Shown piece by piece: positions 33,297-42,643 of a DNA stretch of 64,000 bases. The stretch lies in NCBI RefSeq assembly GCF_000473045.1, contig NZ_AXAY01000015.1, forward strand, positions 62,001-126,000. Direction: 5' to 3'. The notes beneath the pieces were generated by a model, which worked only from the letters and a program-made list of their open reading frames with translations, was not told the origin of the DNA and did not search any database. A program made the position numbers and the translations under genes. Each line of letters opens with the position of its first letter. Position 1 is the first letter of the stretch. The DNA comes from Bradyrhizobium sp. WSM3983 (lineage in GTDB: Bacteria; Pseudomonadota; Alphaproteobacteria; Rhizobiales; Xanthobacteraceae).

Positions 33297-35833
33297 AAGT
33301 CCGCTCGCTCTTGCGGCATCCCGTTCTGTGGGTCGCCGTCGTTCTCAGTGCGTTGACTGTCCTCTGGCTCGGGCTCGGTGCCCCGGTCTCTCTCGTCACG
33401 CAAATTGCGATATACGCGCTCTATGGAGCTGGAGTAAATCTGCTCGTCGGCTATACGGGCCTTGTTCCATTCGGCGCATCCGTCTTCTTTGGCGGCGCCA
33501 GCTACGCGGCGGCGTTTCTTCTGCTCTCCAGGGTAGGTAACGAGTTTGCTGCGCTGGCGTTATCAATCCTGTTCTCGATCCTCCTCGGGCTGGCCGTCGG
33601 TGCGATTATCTTGCGCCGCAAGGGTCTTTATTTCTCCTTGCTGACCCTAGCTTTCTCGCAGATCGCGTTTGAAATCGCGTTCAAATGGACCTCGGTAACC
33701 GGCGGCGAAAATGGCATTCAGGGCATCCCTCGCGCCAATGTTGCCAAGGATACCTCTTTCCATTTCTTTGTGGTTGTGACCGTGGTTATCGCCATGTGGC
33801 TCATATGGCGACTGGCACACGCACCGTTTGGACGCGTACTTCAGGCCGTGCGAGATAATGAGCAGCGCGCGAGCAGTCTAGGCTACAACGTCTACCTTGT
33901 CCGTCTCGGCTCCTTCACACTCATGGCGGCGGTCGTCGGCTACGCTGGTGCTCTTCTGACCGTTATGCTCCAGGGTGTCTATGCAGACAATCTGAGCTGG
34001 CAGCATGCGGGCGACAGCTTGCTGATGACGGTCCTCGGCGGCGTGCATCATTTTCTCGGTCCGCTCTGGGGCGCAATCGCCTTCATCATTTTGGAGAACA
34101 GGCTGTCGGCACTTACCGAAAACTGGTGGCTAATGTTTGCGCCAGTGCTGATCCTGTTCGCATTGCTATCGCCCGAAGGCATCCACGGTTTGGCGCAACG
34201 GGCGACGCGTCGCCAGCGTTGGACGCTCACTGACAATGCAATTCCGCCCCGACCTCTTGCAATCGAGCCTTACGAAAGCGCGGCGTTGGCAATCGACGCG
34301 ACCAGGCCGCTTCTTGAAACGCGGAAGCTTTCGAAGAATTTCGGTAGCCTCGTCACAGCCAGGGAGATCGATCTCCAGATCCGGCCCTTTGTGCTTCACA
34401 GCATTATTGGCCCAAATGGAGCTGGTAAGACGACCTTTTACAACATGCTCACCGGGGTTTTGCCGGTAAGTGGCGGCCAAATATTGTTCGAAGACAAGGA
34501 TATCACGAACCTGCCGATCCACGCGCGCGCGCGTCTGGGGATCAGTCGTTCGTTCCAAATTCTGTCGATCTTCCCGAACCTAAGTGTCTTTGAAAACGTG
34601 CGAGTTGCCGTTCAGGCTCAGCGCCACGGCTTGGGCGGGCTATTCTTCGACGCGCACGGTCTCACGGCGCTGAACGACAGAACCTGGTCCATTCTTGATG
34701 CCGTGGGCTTGGTCGACCGGGCCGCGGATCTTGGCACCGAACTCCCCCACGGCGCGAAGCGGCTGTTGGAGATTGCGGTGACCCTGGCGATCGACTCGAA
34801 GCTGCTCCTGCTTGACGAGCCGCTCGCTGGTCTGGCGGAAGCCGATCGGGTCGTTGTCGCCGACTTGATCAAGAAGCTCTCGCGAAAGCACGCGGTGCTG
34901 CTCATCGAACATGACATCGACAGAGTATTGGCTATCTCAGACCGTATCTCGGTTCTGCATCAAGGACGCATTATCGCGGATGGCGAGCCAGCAGACGTGG
35001 CCAAGAATCCGGAGGTGATCGCTGCCTATCTGGGTGCGAGCAGGGGAGGCGAGGCGCAAGTGCGTCCAACGCTCGAGCGGCTTACCCGCGTCGCGCATTC
35101 CAAGCTTCTGGATGCCCAGGGCGTGGCTGCGGGCTATTCTGGAAGCACGGTGCTGTCCGGCTTGAACTTCGCGATCCATGAAGGTGAAGCGGTCGCCCTT
35201 CTCGGCCGTAACGGTGTCGGCAAGACGACCTTGCTTCGAGCGCTCATGGGTAGCTTACCGTTGAGCGCGGGTACGGTCACTTTCAACGGCGCAACACTCA
35301 ACGGGCTGAAGTCGTATCAAATCAACAGACTTGGCATTTCGCTCGTTCCGGAAGGGCGCCGTCTGTTTCCGAACCTTACCGTTTTAGAGAACCTTCAACT
35401 CGCGACGCGGCCGGGTGGCATAGGCATCGCGGAGGTGTTCGAGCTCTTTCCGCGCCTTCGGACCCGTCAAAAGGCGAGGGCGGAAAACCTGTCCGGCGGT
35501 GAACGCCAGATGGTCGCCATTGCGCGCGCGCTCGTTGTTCCCAGCAAGTTGATCTTGCTCGACGAGCCGTTCGAGGGTCTCGCGCCGGCGGTCGTCGATG
35601 AAGTGATGGAGGCGCTCGTCAAGCTACGCGGGAAGATTGCCATGATCGTCGTTGAACATCATGCCGAGACCGTACTTACCATCGTCGACAGGGCGTACGT
35701 GCTCGTCAATGGCGCGGTCGCATTCGAGGGAGCGGCCCGGACATTGGCGGAAGACCATGCACTTCAAGCGAAGCTGCTCGGTGTCGTCCAAGATGACGCG
35801 TCAGTCGCGGTCGCCAAGCAAGCAATCGCGTAA
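33293..35833 (+). CDS. Fused ABC transporter permease LivM - ATPase LivG - ATPase LivF
   Basis: One 846-residue polypeptide starts at ATG 33293. Residues 1 to about 310 are a LivM permease (YALYGAGVNLLVGYTGLVPF, RRKGLYFSLLTLAFSQIAFE, GGVHHFLGPLWGAIAF). Residues 345-595 are a LivG ATPase (Walker A GPNGAGKTT at 373-381, LLLLDEPLAGLAEADR, AAYLGASRGG end). Residues about 610-846 are LivF (Walker A GRNGVGKTT at 638-646, VPEGRRLFPNLTVLENL, NLSGGERQMVAIARAL). The LivG signature is degenerate (LPHGA instead of LSxGQ). LivM-LivG fusions are known; adding LivF is unusual. No frameshift or missing stop suggests an artefact. Confidence 0.92.
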   Translation: MKVRSLLRHPVLWVAVVLSALTVLWLGLGAPVSLVTQIAIYALYGAGVNLLVGYTGLVPFGASVFFGGASYAAAFLLLSRVGNEFAALALSILFSILLGLAVGAIILRRKGLYFSLLTLAFSQIAFEIAFKWTSVTGGENGIQGIPRANVAKDTSFHFFVVVTVVIAMWLIWRLAHAPFGRVLQAVRDNEQRASSLGYNVYLVRLGSFTLMAAVVGYAGALLTVMLQGVYADNLSWQHAGDSLLMTVLGGVHHFLGPLWGAIAFIILENRLSALTENWWLMFAPVLILFALLSPEGIHGLAQRATRRQRWTLTDNAIPPRPLAIEPYESAALAIDATRPLLETRKLSKNFGSLVTAREIDLQIRPFVLHSIIGPNGAGKTTFYNMLTGVLPVSGGQILFEDKDITNLPIHARARLGISRSFQILSIFPNLSVFENVRVAVQAQRHGLGGLFFDAHGLTALNDRTWSILDAVGLVDRAADLGTELPHGAKRLLEIAVTLAIDSKLLLLDEPLAGLAEADRVVVADLIKKLSRKHAVLLIEHDIDRVLAISDRISVLHQGRIIADGEPADVAKNPEVIAAYLGASRGGEAQVRPTLERLTRVAHSKLLDAQGVAAGYSGSTVLSGLNFAIHEGEAVALLGRNGVGKTTLLRALMGSLPLSAGTVTFNGATLNGLKSYQINRLGISLVPEGRRLFPNLTVLENLQLATRPGGIGIAEVFELFPRLRTRQKARAENLSGGERQMVAIARALVVPSKLILLDEPFEGLAPAVVDEVMEALVKLRGKIAMIVVEHHAETVLTIVDRAYVLVNGAVAFEGAARTLAEDHALQAKLLGVVQDDASVAVAKQAIA

Positions 35834-35852
35834 TTAAGTAAGGAGAAGTTAA

Positions 35853-36920
35853 ATGGCTTCAATGCGTATCGGCATCGTCGGCCTTGGCACGATCGGAAAA
35901 GCACATTGGAAGGTAATCCGGGAGTCATCGGAAACGACACTGGTTGCCATTTCCGACCCTACGCCCTCGGCCCTGGAGTTTGCTCGCGCCGACGTGCCTG
36001 CCTATGCGGATTACCGCGATATGCTGGAAAAAGAGAAGCTGGACGGCGTGGTCGTGGCCGTTCCGAACGCGCAGCATGTGCCGGTCTCGCTCGCCTGTCT
36101 CGAGCGAGGCATTCCAGTCTTAGTCGAGAAGCCCGTGGCCGATGAAGTAGAGGCCGCTCGCGGAATGTGCAGAGTAGCGGAGGCGCGGAACGTGCCAGTT
36201 CTGGTCGGCCACCATCGCCGTCACAATACCGCCGTGCAGCGGGTGCGTCAGGCGATTCGTGACGGGCTCATTGGACGGCCGGTCACAGCGACGGTGATGT
36301 ACAATCAACTGAAGACGGCGAGCTATTTTGATCTGGATTGGCGGCGGCAGGCCGGTGGCGGCCCCATCCTGATCAACCTCATTCACGAGATTGACCTAAT
36401 CCGCTTTATGTTCGGAGAGATCCGCTCGCTTCAGGCGCTGAGTTCGAACGCGGTGCGCGGGTTCCCCGTTGAGGATACTGCTGCGGTGCTTTTGCAGTTC
36501 CACAGCGGCGCCATAGCCACCATCAGCGTTTCAGATACCGCCGTCACCCCATTCTCATGGGATCTTGCCTCGGGTGAGTTCGACCTGATGCTAGGAACGT
36601 CGGACCGGATGAAGCGGCAAAAGGTCAGTTCGCACGTGTTTGCCGGGACGGAAGGCTCGGTGACGCTTCCGACGCTCCAATACTACAATTATCAGGGCAG
36701 GGCCGAGCCGGGCTGGCGGAGCGACCTCAACGCAGAGACGCTGATGGCTGAAAGCGGCGACACCTATCTTCGCCAGATTGAACATTTCGCCCGAGTAATA
36801 CGCCGGGAAGAAGTGCCGCTAGTGTCCGGTCTCGATGGGGTTCGTACACTCCAGGTGACACTGGCGGTGAAGGACGCGGCGGCGTCAGGCCGCACGATTG
36901 TTCTGAGCGATAGCGAGTGA
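35853..36920 (+). CDS. Gfo/Idh/MocA-family NAD(P)-dependent oxidoreductase
   Basis: This 355-residue protein has an N-terminal Rossmann fold (MRIGIVGLGTIGKAHWKVIR) and the family EKP motif in GIPVLVEKPVADEVEAARGM. The C-terminal substrate domain has GGGPILINLIHEIDLIRFMF with the usual His of the active site. Members oxidise sugars, inositols and related cyclic polyols to ketones. It is 20 bases after the importer gene and is the likely first intracellular step: oxidising a hydroxyl group of the imported substrate. Confidence 0.88.
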   Translation: MASMRIGIVGLGTIGKAHWKVIRESSETTLVAISDPTPSALEFARADVPAYADYRDMLEKEKLDGVVVAVPNAQHVPVSLACLERGIPVLVEKPVADEVEAARGMCRVAEARNVPVLVGHHRRHNTAVQRVRQAIRDGLIGRPVTATVMYNQLKTASYFDLDWRRQAGGGPILINLIHEIDLIRFMFGEIRSLQALSSNAVRGFPVEDTAAVLLQFHSGAIATISVSDTAVTPFSWDLASGEFDLMLGTSDRMKRQKVSSHVFAGTEGSVTLPTLQYYNYQGRAEPGWRSDLNAETLMAESGDTYLRQIEHFARVIRREEVPLVSGLDGVRTLQVTLAVKDAAASGRTIVLSDSE

Positions 36921-36958
36921 CACCGTAGTCTGCCGGCTCCCATCCACAAGGATCAAGT

Positions 36959-37769
36959 ATGCCACCTTTTTCTCTAGCTCACTTCACGGTCATTGACGCA
37001 GACCCGATCGCGCTGATCGAGGCCGCGCAGATCGGGGGGTTTGACGCGGTAGGGCTCCGCATCGTGGCGCCGTTTCCAACCGATCGTATCATCCCGGTCG
37101 TGGGCGATCCAACAATGATCCGGCGCATCAAGAGCAGGCTCGCGGACACGGGTCTCAGGATATTTGACGTGGAGGCGATCTGGCTTTCGGCTGAAAGCGA
37201 TGTCACCGCGCTGGAGCCCGCTCTCGATGTCGCAGTTGAACTGAAAGCAAACTACGTCGTTGTGGCGGGGCGCGATCCTGATCGCGGTCGTCTTGCGGAG
37301 AACCTTTCCCTGTTGTGCGCCGCGGCCAACATCAGGGGAATTCGGGTAATGTTGGAATTCCTCCCGTACTCTGAAATTCGCTCGCTGGCGGAAGCAATAG
37401 CATTGCTGAAAGACGTTGGGCCCGCAAATGCCGGAGTGTTGGTGGATGCCTTGCATCTGAGCCGGTCGGGCGGCAGCCCGGCGGATCTGGCGCAATATGA
37501 TCCGGCGCTGTTCTCGTACATGCATCTGTGCGATGCGCCAGCCGTCCCACCGGTGTCTGAAGAAGTGCGTTCCGAGGCCCGGGGGGGGGCGCCTTTATCC
37601 GGGCGAAGGCGGCCTTTGGCTCGCTGATTTTATAAGAGCCTTCCCTCCGGACACCCCGATCGCCATCGAGGCTCCTAACGAGCAGCGGAGTGGTTTGGCG
37701 CCGGCGGCACGCGCAAGCCTGGCAATGTCAAGGACAAGGCGGTTACTGGAGGAGGCGGGGTTCAAATGA
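36959..37769 (+). pseudogene. Xylose-isomerase-like TIM-barrel protein (sugar phosphate isomerase/epimerase), frameshifted in a G9 run
   Basis: The frame starting at ATG 36959 gives a TIM-barrel isomerase/dehydratase N-terminus (SLAHFTVIDADPIALIEAAQ, VMLEFLPYSEIRSLAEAIAL, GVLVDALHLSRSGGSPADLA). It ends prematurely at 37627. The expected C-terminus (GGRLYPGEGGLWLADFIRAF, then PIAIEAPNEQRSGLAPAARA) is in another frame. The switch lies in nine consecutive G at 37580-37588; eight G would restore a 269-residue protein ending at 37769, exactly overlapping the next ATG. It could be slippage-prone and partly expressed, a true mutation, or a sequencing error. The enzyme class includes inosose and 3-dehydroshikimate dehydratases. 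Confidence 0.8.
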
Positions 37770-38905
37770 CGGCCATCGTCACCCCATCGGCCGTCGAGAA
37801 AATCACCGATCTGCGTGCCCGGCTTCTAGCTACACGCTGGCCGTCCTATGATGCGGGTGACGATCGCTCGCTCGGCGTGAGCTCAGATGATGCCGGGCGC
37901 CTGGTCCGATATTGGGCCAATGAGTTTGACTTCGCCGCCTGGCGGCAGCGCCTTGATGCGATGCCTCATGAGTTCCTCACCATAGACGATGTGAGCGTTC
38001 ATCTCGTCCATGTCCGAAGTCCGCATCCCGACGCGGTGCCCGTCATCATAACCCACGGCTGGCCCAGTACTTTCCTGGAGATCGTCCCGTTAATTGAGCG
38101 CCTGACCCAACCAGAGCGGTTTGGAGGGCAAGCGGAAGATGCCTGCCATCTGGTTATTCCCTCGCTGCCAGGGTTCGGCTTCTCGTCCCCACCAAACGCT
38201 CTTGGCGGATATACCGGCGCCGCGATTGCCGACCTGTGGGCGCGCGTGATGACCTCGCTTGGATATGAGCGGTTCTTCGCCAGTGGTGGCGATATCGGGG
38301 CCCGGGTGACGTCCTGGCTGGGCGTGCGGCATGCGCAACGCGTGCGGGCCATTCATGTCAGTTCAAACGCGCTCCGGGTGGCGCTGCCGGGCGAAGTCGC
38401 CGCGACGCTCGACGAACAGGCCTACCTCGACGCTCGCAACCAGTGGGCCGCCATGGAAGGCGGCTACATGCATGTTCAGCAAACCAAGCCGCTCAGTCTT
38501 GCCTATGGCCTGAGCGATTCGCCTGCAGGGCTCGTCGCATGGTTGGGTGAGAAATGGACTTCCTGGAGTGATGAACTGAATCTCGCCAGGCCTGATGTCA
38601 TGGACGTTATCCTCGACCATGCCACGCTCTACTGGATCACCAACACCATCGCCACATCGTTCCTGCCATATTTCGTCTATGACTGGCCGCCCGGCGCAAG
38701 GGTGGATGGACGCCAGGTCAAGGTGCCCGTCGGCCTCTACCTGTCAGCCGCGGAGATCGGTGGCATTCCGCCTGAATCTTTTGCCCGCCGGCAATTCGAG
38801 ATCTCCCGCTGGAGCGTCCTGCCACGTGGCGGCCACTTCTTGGCGACCGAAGCACCAGAGCTGCTGGCGGATGACCTTCTGGCCTTCATTCGTGCATTCC
38901 GATGA
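37766..38905 (+). CDS. Epoxide-hydrolase-like alpha/beta hydrolase with N-terminal EHN domain
   Basis: This 379-residue protein starts at ATG 37766, overlapping the end of the isomerase frame. The N-terminal EHN segment LRARLLATRWPSYDAGDDRS wraps the fold. The core has ITHGWPSTFLEIVPLIERL and SLPGFGFSSPP. The nucleophile elbow GGDIGARVTSW has Asp176 as nucleophile, and PRGGHFLATEAPE supplies a C-terminal His. Asp rather than Ser indicates epoxide-hydrolase or dehalogenase chemistry. Its role in the pathway is unclear; it could act on a lactone, epoxide or ester intermediate. Confidence 0.85.
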   Translation: MTAIVTPSAVEKITDLRARLLATRWPSYDAGDDRSLGVSSDDAGRLVRYWANEFDFAAWRQRLDAMPHEFLTIDDVSVHLVHVRSPHPDAVPVIITHGWPSTFLEIVPLIERLTQPERFGGQAEDACHLVIPSLPGFGFSSPPNALGGYTGAAIADLWARVMTSLGYERFFASGGDIGARVTSWLGVRHAQRVRAIHVSSNALRVALPGEVAATLDEQAYLDARNQWAAMEGGYMHVQQTKPLSLAYGLSDSPAGLVAWLGEKWTSWSDELNLARPDVMDVILDHATLYWITNTIATSFLPYFVYDWPPGARVDGRQVKVPVGLYLSAAEIGGIPPESFARRQFEISRWSVLPRGGHFLATEAPELLADDLLAFIRAFR

Positions 38906-38963
38906 CTTTCTTGGCCGAGGCAAGCCAAAAGCAAAACCCCTGTTCCAAGCGAGACTGATCAAG

Positions 38964-39884
38964 ATGAGCCGAACCCCGCATCTTTTCGAAGGTTTTTCAC
39001 CGCTCGATCGCCAAACCTCGCGCGTGCGCTTTGCGGGTGTAACAGGCGGAGAGGGACCACCACTCCTTCTTCTCCATGGTTACCCTGAGAGCCACGTCGC
39101 TTGGCACGATGTCGCGCCAGCATTGGCGAAGCGTTTTACCGTCGTGGTACCCGATCTCCCAGGCTACGGGGCGAGCCGAATTCTGGATGCGGGGCCATGG
39201 GACAAGCGAGCGGTGGGTGCGGAGCTCGTCGCGATGATGCGGTTGTTCGGGCATGATTGCTTTGCCGTTATTGGACACGATCGGGGTGCGCGTGTCGGTT
39301 ATCGGCTCGCGCTCGACCATCCGGACCGTGTGAGCGCCTATTGTTCGCTTGCCGTCGTGCCGACGCTCGACGTTTGGCCTGCGGTCGATCGGCAATTCGC
39401 CAAAGGTGCGTTTCACTGGTTTCTGTTTCTTCAACCGGGCGATTTGCCTGAGCGGATGTTGGCGGCAGATCCCGATGCATTTCTCGAGGCCACGTTGAAC
39501 CAGATGGCAGGTGGAATCGAGAAGCTGCATCCCGCTGCCGTGGTTGCTTATCGCGAAGCATTTCGCCAGGCCTCCGTGCGTCAAGCGATGATTGAGGACT
39601 ATCGTTCCGCCTATGACAACGATCTTGATCATGATGCGACTGATCGCGCGGCGGGACGCAAGATCGCCTGTCCTGTCATGGTGCTCTGGGCCGACGAACG
39701 CCTCGTTGCCAGCGGAATGGAAACCGGGGTGTTGACGGCAACCGATGTCTGGCACCGCTGGGCAGATGACGTGACGGGGTTCGATATCTCCTGCGGGCAT
39801 CTTTTGCCGGAGCAAGCGCCTGAAGCGGTCATTGAAAAGATCGTGCCGTTTCTTGAGGCTTCATTGAAGCGCGACACCGCGTAA
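38964..39884 (+). CDS. Fluoroacetate/haloacetate dehalogenase-like alpha/beta hydrolase
   Basis: ATG 38964 gives 306 residues. The elbow GHDRGARVGYRLALDHP carries nucleophile Asp106 plus Arg107 and Arg110, the carboxylate-binding arginines of fluoroacetate dehalogenases. KGAFHWFLFLQPGDLPER has the His-Trp pair of the halide pocket, EDYRSAYDNDLDHD the pocket Tyr, and CGHLLPEQAPE the catalytic His. This matches the defluorinating family well. In this cluster it may instead hydrolyse another small ester, since the family is broad. Confidence 0.83.
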   Translation: MSRTPHLFEGFSPLDRQTSRVRFAGVTGGEGPPLLLLHGYPESHVAWHDVAPALAKRFTVVVPDLPGYGASRILDAGPWDKRAVGAELVAMMRLFGHDCFAVIGHDRGARVGYRLALDHPDRVSAYCSLAVVPTLDVWPAVDRQFAKGAFHWFLFLQPGDLPERMLAADPDAFLEATLNQMAGGIEKLHPAAVVAYREAFRQASVRQAMIEDYRSAYDNDLDHDATDRAAGRKIACPVMVLWADERLVASGMETGVLTATDVWHRWADDVTGFDISCGHLLPEQAPEAVIEKIVPFLEASLKRDTA

Positions 39885-39962
39885 ATGGCCCTTGTCGACA
39901 AATGATGGACTTCTTCGTTCCGTGGGCGTCATGCGCCCCGACACCTTGAAAGGTCAGCTTAC

Positions 39963-40778
39963 GTGGAAACTTTACCTCTTGGCGCTAGCACATGGACTTA
40001 CCTGCAGGCATGCGGCCTGGAAGCAGCTCTTCGGCGGCTGCACGGCCTGGGCTACAGTCGCTTTGACGTCCTCACGATCCCACCACATCTTTGGCCGTAT
40101 GACATCGATCCTGCTCAACGTCGCGGGCTTCGTACCTTCCTCGCCAGCGAAGGCCTTAGCTTTGATTCACTGAATTTGCCAAGCACCGATCAAAATCTGT
40201 GCAGTGCTACACCACAGATGCGCGAATATTCGGTTCAGCAGTTTCTCGACATCATTGATCTCTGCGAAGAAATCGGCGTGCCCATGATCGTTGTGGTCCC
40301 GGGCAGACGCGCCAACTTCGTGCCGCCGCCACTCGAAGCGGCGCATGGCTGGTTGAAGGCCGGTCTCGAGACTTTGCTTCCGCATGCGGAGCGGGCGGGC
40401 GTGCGCCTGATCCTTGAAAATCATCACATGAGTTCGATGCCAACCGTAAAGCAGATGGTGACATTTCTGAATGCCTTTGGCAGCGATCATCTTGGAATCG
40501 CCTATGACGTTGCCAATGCAGAGTTTGTCGGTGAAGACCAGCCCCAGGCCATCCGGACTGCCGGCCGTTGGTTGCGCCAGGTCCATCTTTCCGACGCAAC
40601 CCGCAGCAAATGGGACCACGCTCCGATCGGACGATCTGCCGTCGATTTCGCCGCGGTTGCGCAGGCCCTCCGAGAGATAAACTTCTCGGGGACGAGCATT
40701 GTGGAATTGATTTCGGAAACACCAGATGCCGATATGGCCGCCGCTCTGCGAGAGTTGCACCGCTATGGCTGGCATTGA
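39963..40778 (+). CDS. Xylose-isomerase-like TIM-barrel protein (sugar phosphate isomerase/epimerase)
   Basis: This 271-residue protein starts at GTG 39963 with AAAGG upstream. TIM-barrel features are LGASTWTYLQACGLEAALRR at the N-terminus, RLILENHHMSSMPTVKQMVT (metal-binding Glu), LGIAYDVANAEFVGEDQPQA (Asp), RQVHLSDATRSKWDHAPIGR (His/Asp) and a final VELISETPDAD (Glu). All four metal ligands appear present. It is the second protein of this fold in the cluster. The family includes dehydratases that act on cyclic ketones (inosose, 3-dehydroshikimate), a plausible role here. Confidence 0.85.
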   Translation: METLPLGASTWTYLQACGLEAALRRLHGLGYSRFDVLTIPPHLWPYDIDPAQRRGLRTFLASEGLSFDSLNLPSTDQNLCSATPQMREYSVQQFLDIIDLCEEIGVPMIVVVPGRRANFVPPPLEAAHGWLKAGLETLLPHAERAGVRLILENHHMSSMPTVKQMVTFLNAFGSDHLGIAYDVANAEFVGEDQPQAIRTAGRWLRQVHLSDATRSKWDHAPIGRSAVDFAAVAQALREINFSGTSIVELISETPDADMAAALRELHRYGWH

Positions 40779-41631
40779 ACCGTTAGCCGTGGCATCCGGG
40801 GGTACAGGCACGGGCAACGAGTTTCCCAACGGGGAGATGCGCATATTGGGCCTGATCGGCGATCCGGTGTCGCAGGTACGGGCTCCTGCTCCAATGACGC
40901 ATCGCCTGCGCCACGCGGGTCTCAATGCAGCCCTGATACCTCTGCATGTGCCGGCCGTCGTCCTGCCGCTGGCGTTTGGCTGCCTGAAGCTGATCAGAAA
41001 CCTCGACGGTTTGGTCATCACGGTGCCACACAAGATCCCGATGGCTGAGCTGGTTGACCATTGCTCTGAGCGCGCGCGCCTGGTCGGTGCTATCAACGTC
41101 GCGCGTCGCGAAGCAGATAGCTCATGGAGTGGCGACATTCTCGATGGCGTGGGCTTCGTGCGGGGACTGACACAAAGTGGTTTCAATCCTGAAGGCCAAA
41201 GCGCCTTCGTGACCGGCGCCGGAGGCGCCGGCTGTGCGGTCGCTGCGGAACTGGCTACGGCTGGCGCATCGGTACGCGTCTTCGATGTCTCCTCCGACCG
41301 CGCCAGCGCGCTTGCCACGCGGTTGAGCCGGGCCGGTTACCCAGTAACCGCGGCCGATGCGCCTGATCCGCGCGGGTTTAGCCTGGTGGTGAATGCCACG
41401 CCTCTCGGGATGCGAGCCGACGACCCTCTGCCGTTGGATCCGGCGCTCCTTTCACCGGAGATGTTGGTAGCCGATGTCGTCATGAAGCCGCGGGTGACGT
41501 CATTTCTGGAGCAGGCGAGGGCGCAGGGATGTGAGATCCAGCTCGGCGAAGCCGTAATGCTCTATCAACTCGACGCCCAAATGGAGTTCTTTAAAACGAG
41601 CTTGGTTGCTGGAGCGACGGCGGTTCGGTAG
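40765..41631 (+). CDS. Shikimate 5-dehydrogenase-like protein
   Basis: The ATG at 40765 overlaps the previous stop by 14 bases; an internal ATG at 40837 giving MRILGLIGDPVSQVRAPAPM is an alternative start. The 288-residue protein has the AroE N-terminal domain (GLIGDPVSQV, and LVITVPHKIPMAELVDHCSE with the catalytic Lys). The NADP domain follows (FVTGAGGAGCAVAAELATAG, VVNATPLGMRADDPLP). The family contains shikimate, quinate and amino-shikimate dehydrogenases. Acting on an alicyclic hydroxy compound fits the neighbouring TIM-barrel enzymes. It is not the housekeeping AroE by context. Confidence 0.86.
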   Translation: MAGIEPLAVASGGTGTGNEFPNGEMRILGLIGDPVSQVRAPAPMTHRLRHAGLNAALIPLHVPAVVLPLAFGCLKLIRNLDGLVITVPHKIPMAELVDHCSERARLVGAINVARREADSSWSGDILDGVGFVRGLTQSGFNPEGQSAFVTGAGGAGCAVAAELATAGASVRVFDVSSDRASALATRLSRAGYPVTAADAPDPRGFSLVVNATPLGMRADDPLPLDPALLSPEMLVADVVMKPRVTSFLEQARAQGCEIQLGEAVMLYQLDAQMEFFKTSLVAGATAVR

Positions 41632-41787
41632 GTCAGGCCGTCCTGTGGAGAGCATCCCGATGACTCGGTCCACCGCCGCCATGACCGTTGTAACGGGAAA
41701 AGCCGCGCATCCTGAGCCGTGCGCTCCTGCTGAACAGTCGTGGTGCCGGCAACATCGCGTTGACATGCAAGGCAGAATGACGGATTA

Positions 41788-41803
41788 GTTCATATATGTG
41801 AAC
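41788..41803. promoter_or_regulatory. GTTC-N8-GAAC palindrome upstream of the iclR-type gene
   Basis: GTTC at 41788-41791, eight bases, then GAAC at 41800-41803, just upstream of the ribosome site of the IclR gene. The same spacing occurs inside the three tripartite sites, so this is a probable autoregulatory operator. Confidence 0.65.
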
Positions 41804-41817
41804 TGGAGATGTCCTTA

Positions 41818-42621
41818 ATGTCTGATACTGGACTGGCGGCAGTCAAGTCAGCTGATCGCGTGCTGGATCTTTTCGAACTGTTGTCCCACGCGGGACGCGA
41901 GATGTCGCACAGCGAAATTGCGGACATGCTGCGGATTCCGAAAAGCAGCCTCTCTCAGCTGCTGAAAAATCTGATTGCCCGCGGTTATGTCGAAGTTACG
42001 TCGAACGGGCGTGGATATCGCCTGGGTGAAGCATTGCTGCGTCTGGCGCAGGGCGCGGGGCGGATGCGCGATCTGGCGACCCAGTCCGAAGCGTACCTGG
42101 CGGAGCTAACGAACAAGACCGGCGAAAGTAGTGCGCTAAACCTTCTCAGGGGCGATGAAGCCGAAGTCGCGGCGACCGTTCTCGGTCCGCACAGGTTGGT
42201 CACCCATATGCGACTGGGCGATCTGGCGCCGCTTTACGCGACTTCCGGGGGTAAAGCGATCTTGGCCCACATGCCGAGCAGCTTTCAGAAGGAGTATCTC
42301 GGCCGCGTGCAGTTCGAACGGGCGACCCCAAAAACAATTCACTCGGTCAAGGTCCTGCGTCAGGAGATCGATAAAATCCGTGCCAAAGGCATCGCATATT
42401 CGCTCGAGGAGTGGACCCCGGGAATTGTCGGCGTAGGAGTTCCGGTGCTCGACCCGGCTGGAGAACCACTGGGCGCAATCAACGTCGCAATTCCGGCCTC
42501 CCGATTTAATCCCGAAATGCAGCGTAAAGCGGAACAGGCACTGATCCAAACCCGGGATGATTTGTTGCGACAGCTCCTCGTGAGCCCGCGGACAGCGCGA
42601 TCAGAAGCCGACGTCCGCTAA
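41818..42621 (+). CDS. IclR-family transcriptional regulator
   Basis: The ATG at 41818 is preferred over 41809 because GGAG lies at 41805-41808. The 267-residue protein has an N-terminal winged HTH (AVKSADRVLDLFELLSHAGR, then EIADMLRIPKSSLSQLLKNL) and the IclR effector domain (GDLAPLYATSGGKAILAHMP, GIAYSLEEWTPGIVGVGVPV). It is flanked by a GTTC-N8-GAAC site at its own promoter and a tripartite site after its stop. IclR proteins such as PcaU are known to bind three-part repeats, which makes this the best candidate for the cluster's master regulator. Confidence 0.9.
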   Translation: MSDTGLAAVKSADRVLDLFELLSHAGREMSHSEIADMLRIPKSSLSQLLKNLIARGYVEVTSNGRGYRLGEALLRLAQGAGRMRDLATQSEAYLAELTNKTGESSALNLLRGDEAEVAATVLGPHRLVTHMRLGDLAPLYATSGGKAILAHMPSSFQKEYLGRVQFERATPKTIHSVKVLRQEIDKIRAKGIAYSLEEWTPGIVGVGVPVLDPAGEPLGAINVAIPASRFNPEMQRKAEQALIQTRDDLLRQLLVSPRTARSEADVR

Positions 42622-42643
42622 GATTGACATCCGTCATTTTATG

